A DNA stretch of 64,000 bases from assembly GCA_046292265.1 (NCBI GenBank), contig JBKBRE010000002.1:62001-126000 (forward strand), given 5' to 3'. The position numbers were made by a program, and so were the translations under genes. Below are positions 1-7,553 of this stretch, piece after piece; position 1 is the stretch's first letter; every line of letters begins with the position of its first letter. Source of the stretch: Pseudolabrys sp046292265 (lineage in GTDB: Bacteria > Pseudomonadota > Alphaproteobacteria > Rhizobiales > Xanthobacteraceae). The notes under the pieces were generated by a model. The model did not search any database, was not told where the DNA came from, and saw nothing but the letters and a program-made list of their open reading frames with translations.

Positions 1-1
1 C

Positions 2-727
2 CTCGATCACGGCAATGGCCGATGGCGGCGCGCGGCTCTCGCACTTGCGGTCGGCCTGACGCTCTGGTGGGCGCCGGTCGCAATCGCGGCGCTCGCGCTC
101 GGTCCGCAGCATGTGCTGGTGGCGATCGGCTTGTTCTTCTCCAAGCTTGCCGTCGTCACCTTCGGCGGCGCCTATGCGGTGCTCGCCTACATGGCGCAGC
201 AGGCGGTCGACAGCTACGGCTGGATGACGGCGCCGGAAATGGTCGACGGCCTCGGCCTCGCCGAGACGACGCCCGGGCCGCTGATCCTGGTCACGCAGTT
301 CGTCGGCTTTCTCGCCGCCTTCCGCACGCCGGAGCCATTTTCGGCGCTCACCGCCGGGCTCGTCGGCGCGGCGCTGACGACCTGGGTCACCTTTGTGCCG
401 GCAATCCTCTGGATCTTCGCGGGCGCGCCGTTCATCGAGAATCTGCGCGGCAACCGCCGGCTCGCCGGCGCGCTCGCCGCGATCACGGCGGCCGTCGTCG
501 GCGTCATCCTCAACCTGTCGGTCTGGTTCGCGCTGCACGTCCTGTTCGGCGATGTGACGGAGCACCGTGCCGGCTGGCTGCGCTGGTATTCGTTCGATCC
601 GCTCGCGCTCGACAGGCAGGCGGCAATGCTCGCCGCCGTCGCGGCCGTGCTCGCTTTCCGCTTCCACCGCGGCCTGATCGAGGTGATCGTCGTGATGGCG
701 CTGCTCGGGATGGTGGCGCGGCTCTAG
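2..727 (+). CDS. chrA: Chromate transporter ChrA, C-terminal part (5' end outside window)
   Basis: The reading frame is open from the first bases of the window, so the gene starts upstream. The visible 240 or so residues form one CHR-type membrane domain: a hydrophobic helix, the segment FSKLAVVTFGGAYAVLAYM, then a PGP-containing stretch (LAETTPGPLILVTQFVGF) typical of the chromate ion transporter family, and several further helices. Family members export chromate, or exchange it for sulfate, across the inner membrane. The stop lies two bases from the stop of the convergent permease gene. A role in chromate resistance is inferred from family only. Confidence 0.85.
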   Translation, partial: LDHGNGRWRRAALALAVGLTLWWAPVAIAALALGPQHVLVAIGLFFSKLAVVTFGGAYAVLAYMAQQAVDSYGWMTAPEMVDGLGLAETTPGPLILVTQFVGFLAAFRTPEPFSALTAGLVGAALTTWVTFVPAILWIFAGAPFIENLRGNRRLAGALAAITAAVVGVILNLSVWFALHVLFGDVTEHRAGWLRWYSFDPLALDRQAAMLAAVAAVLAFRFHRGLIEVIVVMALLGMVARL

Positions 728-729
728 CC

Positions 730-1512
730 CTAGCGCTCGCGCCGCAGCGCGCTCTCGTGCCAGCGGCGCAGCAGGAAATGCGACAGCGCCGACAGCGCGA
801 AGAAGATCGCGACGCCGGCGAGCGACAGCAGCAGCAGCGCCGCGAACATGCGCGGAATGTTGAGCCGGTAACCCGACTCCGCAATGCGGTAGGCCAGGCC
901 CGAGCCGGCGCCGGCGGAGCCGGCCGCGATCTCGGCCACCACCGCGCCGATCAGCGACAGCCCGCCGGCGATGCGCAGGCCGGCCAGCATCTGCGGCAGC
1001 GCCGCCGGCAGCTTCAGGTGCCACAGCACCTGCCAGCGCGTCGCCTTGTAGAGCTCGAACAGCGCCAGCAGATTGTGGTCGACCGAGTTGAGGCCGAGCG
1101 TGGTGTTGGCGAGCACCGGGAAGAACGCGACGATCCAGGCGCAGGCGAGCACCGCCAGCGGTTGCGGCAGGTAGATCAGCAACAGCGGCGCGATGGCGAC
1201 GATCGGCGTCACCTGCAGGATGACCGCGTAGGGGTAAAAGGAATACTCGATCGCCCGCCACTGGTTGAAGACGACGGCCCAGACGATGCCGCCGATGGCG
1301 GCGAGCAGGAAGCCTTCGATTGTCAGCGTGAGCGTCACCAGCAGCGACTGAAAGAGCAGCCCTGCGTCGACGACCAGCGTCGCCAGCACGAGCCCCGGTC
1401 CCGGCAGGACGTAGGGCGGAATGGCGAAGCCGCGCACGACCAGGTCCCAGGCCAGCACGAGCAGGGCCAGTACAACCAGCGGCATCAGGACGCGGAGCGC
1501 GCGCTCGCTCAT
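730..1512 (-). CDS. ABC transporter permease (NMT1/ThiY-type importer)
   Basis: A 260-residue inner-membrane protein of the BPD_transp_1 (SsuC/TauC/ThiX-like) family with about six hydrophobic helices. The cytoplasmic EAA-like loop is seen around ALFELYKATRWQVLWHLKLPAALP, where the ATPase docks. The start at 1512 overlaps the stop of the ATPase gene by four bases (ATGA), which indicates translational coupling. It is the last gene of a three-gene minus-strand operon (binding protein, ATPase, permease). The substrate is not known; relatives carry pyrimidine precursors, sulfonates or aromatic acids. Confidence 0.9.
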   Translation of the reverse strand: MSERALRVLMPLVVLALLVLAWDLVVRGFAIPPYVLPGPGLVLATLVVDAGLLFQSLLVTLTLTIEGFLLAAIGGIVWAVVFNQWRAIEYSFYPYAVILQVTPIVAIAPLLLIYLPQPLAVLACAWIVAFFPVLANTTLGLNSVDHNLLALFELYKATRWQVLWHLKLPAALPQMLAGLRIAGGLSLIGAVVAEIAAGSAGAGSGLAYRIAESGYRLNIPRMFAALLLLSLAGVAIFFALSALSHFLLRRWHESALRRER

Positions 1513-2285
1513 GAGCCGCCTCCTGCCATCGCCGCGCGCAGCGCCTCGCCGACCTGCCGGCAGAGCGCGCCGTACTCCGCCGAAGTGCGGAATCGCTCGT
1601 CGCGCGGATAAGGGGCATCGATCGCGATCTCGGCAAAGACGCGGCCCGGGCGCGGCGTCATCACCACGATGCGCTGCGCGAGGAACACCGATTCGAACAC
1701 CGAATGGGTGACGAAGACCACCGTGCAGCCGGCGTCCTGCCAGAGCGCCAGCAGGTCGTTGTTCAGCCGGAAGCGCGTGATCTCGTCGAGCGCGGCGAAA
1801 GGCTCGTCCATCAGCAAGAGGTCCGGCCCCGTGACCAGCGCGCGCGCGATCGAGGCGCGCATTTTCATGCCGCCCGACAGTTCGCGCGGGAACGCCTGGG
1901 CGAAGTCGGCAAGCCCGACGCGCGCCAGCGCGCGCGCGACGGCTTCGCGTGCGGACGTCTCGCCGGCATGCGCGAGCGTCAGGGGCAGCCGCACGTTGCC
2001 GGCGACGTCGGCCCAGGGCATCAGCGTCGGTTCCTGGAACACGAAGCCGACACCGCCCGCGCCCGTGTCCGGCCGCGTGACGGCGCCGTTCGAGGCGGCG
2101 CCCAGGCCGGCGAGGATGCGCAGCGCGGTCGACTTGCCGCAGCCGGACGGCCCGAGCAGCGCCACGAACTCGCCGGCGCGCACGTCGAGATCGAAGCCGT
2201 CGAGCGCCACGGTGCCGCTGTCGAACGTCTTGCCGACGCCGCGCAGGGAGACGATGGGGTTGGTGTGGTGGGAAGGCTGCGCCAT
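1509..2285 (-). CDS. ABC transporter ATP-binding protein (SsuB/TauB/ThiZ type)
   Basis: A 258-residue nucleotide-binding subunit. Walker A (GPSGCGKST) lies near residues 44-52, the signature LSGGMKMRASIARAL follows near residue 140, and Walker B with the D-loop is LLLMDEPFAALDE. The start at 2285 (MAQPSHH) is preferred: the frame stays open to about 2366, but that extension is translated from the palindromic repeat at 2292-2380. It couples to the permease by an ATGA overlap and sits 103 bp downstream of its binding-protein gene. Confidence 0.9.
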   Translation of the reverse strand: MAQPSHHTNPIVSLRGVGKTFDSGTVALDGFDLDVRAGEFVALLGPSGCGKSTALRILAGLGAASNGAVTRPDTGAGGVGFVFQEPTLMPWADVAGNVRLPLTLAHAGETSAREAVARALARVGLADFAQAFPRELSGGMKMRASIARALVTGPDLLLMDEPFAALDEITRFRLNNDLLALWQDAGCTVVFVTHSVFESVFLAQRIVVMTPRPGRVFAEIAIDAPYPRDERFRTSAEYGALCRQVGEALRAAMAGGGS

Positions 2286-2291
2286 CTGCCT

Positions 2292-2380
2292 CGTCATGCC
2301 CGGCTTTATGCCGGGCATCCACGTCTTGCTGACGCGCCAAAGTAATGACGTGGATGGCCGGGACAAGCCCGGCCATGACG
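2292..2380. repeat. Composite palindromic repeat, class A copy 1
   Basis: The element begins CGTCATG and ends CATGACG. It holds two hairpins, one around CCCGGCTTTATGCCGGG and one around GGCCGGGACAAGCCCGGCC, separated by a variable core. Similar elements occur at 11988, 12915, 22564, 29870 and 42640. This copy lies inside an operon, between binding-protein and ATPase genes, where such hairpins often stabilise or separate transcript segments. It adds false coding sequence to the upstream frame of the ATPase. Confidence 0.8.
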
Positions 2381-2388
2381 AAAAGTAG

Positions 2389-3381
2389 CTACTTCGGCCG
2401 CCGCTCCGCGCCGACGCCTTTGTTGACGAACTGAAGCGTATAGGCGCGCTTGTAGTCGAGCGAGCCCTTCACCACGCCGGCGCGCACCATCTTGTCGAAG
2501 AAGTTCTTCCAGTGCGCGTCGGTCATGGCGCCGATGCCGAGCTTCACCGCGTCACCCGAATCGACGATGCCGTATTCCTTCATCTTGGCGGTCGAATAGG
2601 CGAGCAGCGCGTCGCTCATTTCCGGATTGTGCTTCTTGATCAGCGCGTTGCCGGGCCGGCTGTCGCCGTACAAGTAATTGTACCAGCCGATCGCCGAGGC
2701 ATCGACGAAGCGCTGCACCAGGTCGGGCTTCTTTTCGACCAGTTCGCGCCGCGTCTCGATCAGCGTCGAATAGGCGTTGAAGCCATGGTCGGCGAGTAGG
2801 AACACCTTCGGCTTGAAGCCGGCCTGCTGCTCGATGGCGAAGGGCTCGGAGGTGACGTAGCCCTGCATCGCCGAATTCCTGTCGGCGAGGAACGGCTGCG
2901 GATTGAAGGTGTAGGGCTTCACCTTCCTCTCGTCGAAGCCGAAGTCGGCCTTCAGCCACTGGAAGTAGCTGACGATGCCCTCCTTCGAGACGAACAGCGT
3001 GAGCTTCTTGAGGTCCTCGAGCTTTTCCGCCGTGCCCGGATGGGCGATGAGCACCTGCGGCTCCTTCTGGAAGCTCGCCGCGACCGCAACGGTCGGGATG
3101 TTGTTCTCGACCGCGTCGAAGGACTGCAGCGAGTTGGCGCTCATGAAGAAGTCAATTCTGCCGGCCGGCAGCAGGATGCGGTTGTTCACGTTCGGCCCGC
3201 CGGGCACGATCTCCACGTCCAGCCCGAACTTCTTGTAGGTGCCGTCGGCGACCGCCTGGAAGTAGCCGCCGTGCTCGGCCTGGGCCACCCAATTGGTGCC
3301 GAAGCGGACCTTGTCGAGCGGCTGCGCCTGCGCTGCACCCGCGGCGAAACAACCGATCACCAAACCGAGAAATTTCTTCAT
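2389..3381 (-). CDS. ABC transporter substrate-binding protein, NMT1/ThiY family
   Basis: A 330-residue periplasmic protein with a clear Sec signal peptide (MKKFLGLVIGCFAAGAAQAQ). The mature part starts with the NMT1/THI5-like pattern VRFGTNWVAQAEHGGYFQAVADGTYKKFGLDVEIV, typical of binding proteins related to ThiY and other hydroxymethylpyrimidine, sulfonate or nitrate binders. It is the first gene of the importer operon that runs left through 2285 and 1512. Its promoter should lie in the divergent 3382-3557 gap. The substrate cannot be assigned from sequence; no thiamine genes are nearby. Confidence 0.88.
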   Translation of the reverse strand: MKKFLGLVIGCFAAGAAQAQPLDKVRFGTNWVAQAEHGGYFQAVADGTYKKFGLDVEIVPGGPNVNNRILLPAGRIDFFMSANSLQSFDAVENNIPTVAVAASFQKEPQVLIAHPGTAEKLEDLKKLTLFVSKEGIVSYFQWLKADFGFDERKVKPYTFNPQPFLADRNSAMQGYVTSEPFAIEQQAGFKPKVFLLADHGFNAYSTLIETRRELVEKKPDLVQRFVDASAIGWYNYLYGDSRPGNALIKKHNPEMSDALLAYSTAKMKEYGIVDSGDAVKLGIGAMTDAHWKNFFDKMVRAGVVKGSLDYKRAYTLQFVNKGVGAERRPK

Positions 3382-3557
3382 CGTTTCACTCTGTCATTGA
3401 CGCCGGACCGGCGCCACCCCGGCCCCGCGCGCGAAATCCTGTGCGGCCGTTCGCGTCGTCATTGGCGAAGACCGACATTTCCCTTGCGCCAGGATATCTT
3501 ATTCATTCTAACTTGCACCGCCGGCGGCGTCCGGGCCACCGAGGCGGGATTTCGGAA

Positions 3558-4337
3558 ATGGCGTCCATGGATTATGCCTGTTGCGTCACGCAAATTCCGT
3601 GTCGGTTGCGTGAATTCGGGCGGGCATCGCTGATCCTGCTTGCCCTTTCCCTGGCCTCCGAGGCGGCCCATGCGGCCGGCGGCGCCTTTGCGGTCGATGA
3701 CGTGGAGGTCGGCAAGCCCGGGGACTGCAAGGTCGAGACCTGGGCTTCCTTCGCCACCAACCACGACTTGACCGCCGTAGTGTCTCCAGCCTGCGTGGTC
3801 AATCTCGGCATCCCGGTTGAGGTCGGCGCCGCTTTTTCGCGCGGCCGCAGCGACAGCGTCTGGACCACCTCCGGCGGTCCGAAGGCGAAGGTCAATATCA
3901 TCCCGGTCGAAACCGGCAGGCTCGGCGTCGGCCTGGCCGGCTCTGCCGGATGGGATTTCGGCAACGGGCAGTACACCGGCAATCTCATCTACGTGCCACT
4001 CACCTATCAACTGCGCGAAGGCTTCCGCATCAATTTGAACGGCGGCTGGCAATATGACGCGGTCAACCGGCTGAACTACGCCTATTGGGGCGCGGGTTTC
4101 GAGTGGAATTTCGTGAAGCCAGTGACACTCATTGCAGAGGTCTTCGGATTTCACGGCAAGCTGCCGGCGGTCGACGAAGACGAGCCGCCGGCGCCACGCG
4201 CCATTCGCGAGCCGCGCAGCCAGGTCGGCCTGCGCTTTACGCCGGAAGAGAACATCGACATCGACCTGATCTGGGGCCGCAACATCACCGGCGAAAACGC
4301 CCACTGGATGACGCTCGGCCTTAATCTGCGTTTCTGA
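3558..4337 (+). CDS. Predicted outer-membrane beta-barrel protein
   Basis: A 259-residue protein. An N-terminal hydrophobic segment (ASLILLALSLASEAAHAAGG) reads as a signal peptide. The rest is rich in alternating polar and aromatic strands (LIYVPLTYQLREGFRINLNGGWQYD, YAYWGAGFEWNFV) and ends in a C-terminal phenylalanine (MTLGLNLRF), the usual Bam-complex recognition residue. The ATG at 3558 is chosen; the next ATG at 3567 is also possible. It may be a small porin-like or structural barrel. The specific function is not recognised. It is divergent from the ABC operon to the left. Confidence 0.65.
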   Translation: MASMDYACCVTQIPCRLREFGRASLILLALSLASEAAHAAGGAFAVDDVEVGKPGDCKVETWASFATNHDLTAVVSPACVVNLGIPVEVGAAFSRGRSDSVWTTSGGPKAKVNIIPVETGRLGVGLAGSAGWDFGNGQYTGNLIYVPLTYQLREGFRINLNGGWQYDAVNRLNYAYWGAGFEWNFVKPVTLIAEVFGFHGKLPAVDEDEPPAPRAIREPRSQVGLRFTPEENIDIDLIWGRNITGENAHWMTLGLNLRF

Positions 4338-4645
4338 ATTCAGCCGACGGGCGAGGCAGGCAACAGCGTCTGCGGCATCGTGTACGTCGAGCGCAACCGG
4401 GCAGCGGCGATCCGGCGTGCATGAATACTCGCAGCTAACCAAGATCTTGAACGGCCGCGCCAATTGCACCGCGCCGGACCACGCCGCGCCGAAGGCACGC
4501 TCTGCCCGATAGTTGCGGGCGAAACCCCTCCCCGGAGGAGTGGACGGCTTGCCTTCCCGCCGCGGTTTTGCATTGATTGCTGGCAATCAGAACGCGCGGC
4601 CGTCAGCTGCCTGCGGCGGAACCGCCAACCCTCGGGAGGACGCAC
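4338..4645. other. Intergenic leader of the TRAP operon
   Basis: No coding region with plausible structure is seen in these 308 bases. It should hold the promoter of the dctP gene. It contains the 16-base inverted repeat at 4574-4589 and ends in a strong ribosome binding site (GGGAGGA at 4634-4640). Confidence 0.6.
4574..4589. promoter_or_regulatory. Perfect inverted repeat upstream of dctP, candidate operator
   Basis: TGATTGC-TG-GCAATCA is a perfect 7-bp inverted repeat with a 2-bp spacer, 56 bases before the dctP start. The size suits a dimeric GntR- or LysR-like regulator. No such regulator is adjacent, so the binding protein is unknown. Confidence 0.35.
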
Positions 4646-5626
4646 ATGTCGCTTGCCAAACTTCTGCTGACCGCCGCTGTCGCGACGGCGCTTTCGACCG
4701 CCGGCGCCGCCGCTCAAACCGAGATCAAGTTCGGCCACGTCGGCGCGCCCGGCTCGCTGTTCGCGCAATCGGCGGAACTGTACGCCCAGCGCGTCAATGC
4801 CAAGCTCGGCACCAAGGCCAAGGTCGTGGTCTATGGCTCGAGCCAGCTCGGCAGCGACGGCGAACTGTTGAAGAAACTCAAGCTCGGCACTGTCGATCTG
4901 GCCCTGCCGTCGACCGTGATGACCTCGGTCGCACCGGAATTCGGCGTATTCGAGATGCCCTATCTGGTGCAGGACCGCGGTCACGCCGCCCGCATCTCCG
5001 ACGCTGTGACCCGCCCGATCCTCGGGCCGATCGCCGAGAAGGCCGGCTACCGGATCCTCGGCGTCTGGGAGAACGGCTACCGCGAGATCACCAACAGCAA
5101 GAAGCCGATCGTGAAGCCGGAGGACCTGCAGGGCATCAAGCTGCGCGTGCCGGGCGGCGTCTGGCGCGTGAAGATGTTCAAGGCCTATGGCGCCAGCCCA
5201 AGCCCGATGGAACTCAAGGAAGTGTTCGTGGCGCTGCAGACCGGCGTGATGGACGGCCAGGAAAACCCGCTGACGCAGATCTATTCGCAGAAGTTCCAGG
5301 AAGTGCAGAAATACCTGTCGATGACCGGCCACGTCTACACGCCGGCCTATCTGACCGCCGGCGCGAGCTGGTCGCGGCTGCCGGCCGACGTGCAGAAGAT
5401 CCTTGCCGACACCGCCAAGGAGGTCGAGCCCGATATTCTCAAGCTCGCCGCCAAGCTCGACAGCGAGCTCATCGACAAGATGAAGGCCTCCGGCATCCAG
5501 GTGAACCAGGCCGACAAGGCCGCCTTCGTCGCCGCCAGCAAGGCGGTCTACGAGGAGTTCGCCAAGGAAGTGCCGACCGGCAAGGAGCTCATCGACAAGT
5601 CGCTGGCGCTCGCCAAGGGCTCCTGA
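4646..5626 (+). CDS. dctP: TRAP transporter substrate-binding protein DctP
   Basis: A 326-residue periplasmic binding protein with a signal peptide (MSLAKLLLTAAVATALSTAGAAAQ). The TRAP DctP fold is indicated by FGHVGAPGSLFAQSAELYAQRVNAK near the mature N-terminus and by the family hallmark GIKLRVPGG in the middle, whose arginine normally bonds the substrate carboxylate, plus VFVALQTGVMDGQENPL. It delivers an organic acid to the DctQ/DctM membrane complex encoded next. The start at 4646 follows GGGAGGA. Presence of the arginine supports a carboxylate ligand; which one is not known. Confidence 0.92.
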   Translation: MSLAKLLLTAAVATALSTAGAAAQTEIKFGHVGAPGSLFAQSAELYAQRVNAKLGTKAKVVVYGSSQLGSDGELLKKLKLGTVDLALPSTVMTSVAPEFGVFEMPYLVQDRGHAARISDAVTRPILGPIAEKAGYRILGVWENGYREITNSKKPIVKPEDLQGIKLRVPGGVWRVKMFKAYGASPSPMELKEVFVALQTGVMDGQENPLTQIYSQKFQEVQKYLSMTGHVYTPAYLTAGASWSRLPADVQKILADTAKEVEPDILKLAAKLDSELIDKMKASGIQVNQADKAAFVAASKAVYEEFAKEVPTGKELIDKSLALAKGS

Positions 5627-5637
5627 GCGGATGATCG

Positions 5638-5677
5638 GGGCGCCGGGCCGCACAAGGCCCGGCGCGCTTTTTTTGTC
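5638..5677 (+). terminator. Rho-independent terminator between dctP and dctQ
   Basis: A GC-rich hairpin (CGCCGGGCC, short loop, GGCCCGGCG) is followed by CGC and a run of seven T. It lies 12 bases after the dctP stop and before dctQ, so it likely lowers expression of the membrane subunits relative to the binding protein. Confidence 0.7.
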
Positions 5678-5706
5678 TTTCCTTCCGCTCCGGCCGGCTC
5701 GCTCTC

Positions 5707-6270
5707 ATGACCTTCACCAGGCTTCAACACGCCTACGATCGGGTGCTCGAAGTGATCGCCGCCGTGCTGATGGCCGCGGTCGCGATGATCATCGTCGCCG
5801 GCTTCGTCTTCCGCTGGGCCGGCTATGCGCTCGTCTGGTATGACGAAGTCGGCGCCATTTCGCTGTGCTGGCTGACCTATTACGCCGGCGCCCTGGCCGC
5901 CTTGCGCGGCGCCCATATCGGCTTTCCCGGCCTGGTGAACGCGCTGCCGCCCGACTTGCGCGTGGCCGCAACCTTGCTGGCTTCCGCCATCACGATCTGC
6001 TTCTTCGCCCTGCTCGCCTGGATGGGCCTTGCCGTGGTGCAGATCCTCGCCGGCGACACCCTCGTGTCGCTGCCCGGTGTATCGCTTCAGGTGACGCAAT
6101 CGGTGATCCCCATCACCGCGGTCCTTTTCGTCATTGCGGAACTGCTACGCCTCCCCGACCTGCTGCGCGAGGCCCGCCGCGGCCCGCTGATCGATCACGA
6201 GCTCAAGGAAGCGCTCGAATCCGTCGGCGTCGATCCCGAGGAGGCGGCCGAGAAAGTGCGCCAGTCATGA
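5707..6270 (+). CDS. dctQ: TRAP transporter small permease DctQ
   Basis: A 187-residue protein with four predicted membrane helices, the usual size of the small TRAP membrane subunit. The pattern FVFRWAGYALVWYDEVGAISLCWLTYYAGALAALRGAHIGF matches the DctQ family core: a W-x-D/E-E element followed by the R-G-x-H-I motif. The C-terminal 30 residues are charged and cytoplasmic. It overlaps dctM by four bases (ATGA), so the two membrane subunits are translationally coupled. Confidence 0.9.
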   Translation: MTFTRLQHAYDRVLEVIAAVLMAAVAMIIVAGFVFRWAGYALVWYDEVGAISLCWLTYYAGALAALRGAHIGFPGLVNALPPDLRVAATLLASAITICFFALLAWMGLAVVQILAGDTLVSLPGVSLQVTQSVIPITAVLFVIAELLRLPDLLREARRGPLIDHELKEALESVGVDPEEAAEKVRQS

Positions 6271-7553
6271 CCATTGCTCTCATGCTGATCGGGATGTTTG
6301 CGCTGGTGCTGATCAATGTACCGGTCGCGGTCGCGCTCGGCGTGGTCGCCGTCGTCGCGATCTGGGTCGCGCAAGGGACGCACATGCTGCCGAATGCGGC
6401 GCTGGTGATGTTCGAGGGCGCCACCAATTTCCCGCTGCTGGCCGTGCCGCTGTTTGTCTTGGCCGGCGGCATCATGAACGCGTCCACCATTTCGCGCCGC
6501 CTGATCAATCTGGCGACCGCGCTGCTGGGCTTCATCCGCGGCGGCCTGGCGATGGTCACGGTCGGCGCTTCGATGTTCTTCGCCGAGATTTCCGGCTCGG
6601 CGGTCGCCGGCGTCGCCGCGCTCGGCACGCTGCTGATCCCCGCCATGAAGGCGCGCGGGTATTCCAAGGAATTCGCCGCGGCGATCTCGTCCTCGGCCTC
6701 CAGCCTCGCCATCATCATCCCGCCGTCGATCCCGATGATCCTCTACGCCGCCATGGCGGAGGAATCGGTGGTGAAGATGTTCGTCGCGGGCTTCGTTCCG
6801 GGTCTGCTCGGCGGGCTCGGCCTGATGGGCCTGAGCTACTATTACGCGCGGAAGAACAATTTTCCGGTCGAGCAGAAATTCCAGCTGTCCCGTCTCGCGC
6901 AGGCGACGCGCGAAGCCGCCTGGGCCCTGATGTTGCCGGTGATCATCCTCGGCGGCATTTTCGGCGGTTTCGTCACCGCCACCGAAGGCGCCGCGCTCGC
7001 CGTCGTGGCGGCGCTCGCCATTTCGATCTTCGTCTATCGCGACCTCAATTTCAGATCCCTGTATCGCGCGCTGGTCGACTCGGCGATGCAGACTGCAGTG
7101 GTGATGCTGCTGGTGGCGTCGTCCGCGCTGGTCGGCGTCTTCCTGACCGAAAGCCAGTTGCCGCAGAACCTCGCCAAGTCGATCGTCAGCTTCACCAGCA
7201 ATCCCTACATGGTGCTGCTTCTGCTCAACATCTTCTTCCTGATCTTGGGTATGTTCCTGCATTCGGCGGCGGCGATCATTCTCACCGTGCCGATCGTGAT
7301 GCCGCTGGTGCACCAGGTCGGCATCGACCCGGTGCATTTCGGGCTCGTGCTCACCCTCAACCTCGCCATCGGCCAGCAGACGCCGCCGGTCGCATCGGTA
7401 CTGATCGCGGCATGCTCGATCGCCAAGTCGGACATCTGGGCGACGACCAAGGCCAATCTCGGCTTCATCGGCGTGCTGATCGGCGTGCTGATGCTGTGCA
7501 GCTACGTGCCGTGGTTCTCGCTGGTGCTGATCCGCGTCTTCTACGGCGGCTAG
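6267..7553 (+). CDS. dctM: TRAP transporter large permease DctM
   Basis: A 428-residue integral membrane protein with about twelve hydrophobic helices, normal for the Na+-coupled large subunit. Family motifs visible include NFPLLAVPLFVLAGGIMN, the SGSAVAGVAALGTLLIPAM region and SLAIIIPPSIPMILYAAMAEESV, and near the C-terminus NLAIGQQTPPVASVL. It starts at 6267 within the stop of dctQ. Its stop codon shares a CTAG tetramer with the stop of the convergent FAD/Fe-S dehydrogenase gene. Confidence 0.93.
   Translation: MTIALMLIGMFALVLINVPVAVALGVVAVVAIWVAQGTHMLPNAALVMFEGATNFPLLAVPLFVLAGGIMNASTISRRLINLATALLGFIRGGLAMVTVGASMFFAEISGSAVAGVAALGTLLIPAMKARGYSKEFAAAISSSASSLAIIIPPSIPMILYAAMAEESVVKMFVAGFVPGLLGGLGLMGLSYYYARKNNFPVEQKFQLSRLAQATREAAWALMLPVIILGGIFGGFVTATEGAALAVVAALAISIFVYRDLNFRSLYRALVDSAMQTAVVMLLVASSALVGVFLTESQLPQNLAKSIVSFTSNPYMVLLLLNIFFLILGMFLHSAAAIILTVPIVMPLVHQVGIDPVHFGLVLTLNLAIGQQTPPVASVLIAACSIAKSDIWATTKANLGFIGVLIGVLMLCSYVPWFSLVLIRVFYGG

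Noticed and set aside
22..1611. Long Arg-rich plus-strand frame over the chromate transporter end and the ABC permease
   Set aside because: It is an out-of-frame shadow of high-GC genes: Arg/Gln/Ala-rich with no domain, and it covers two well-supported genes.
2286..2366. N-terminal extension of the first ABC ATPase
   Set aside because: The added residues are translated from a palindromic repeat and are not part of the ATPase fold.
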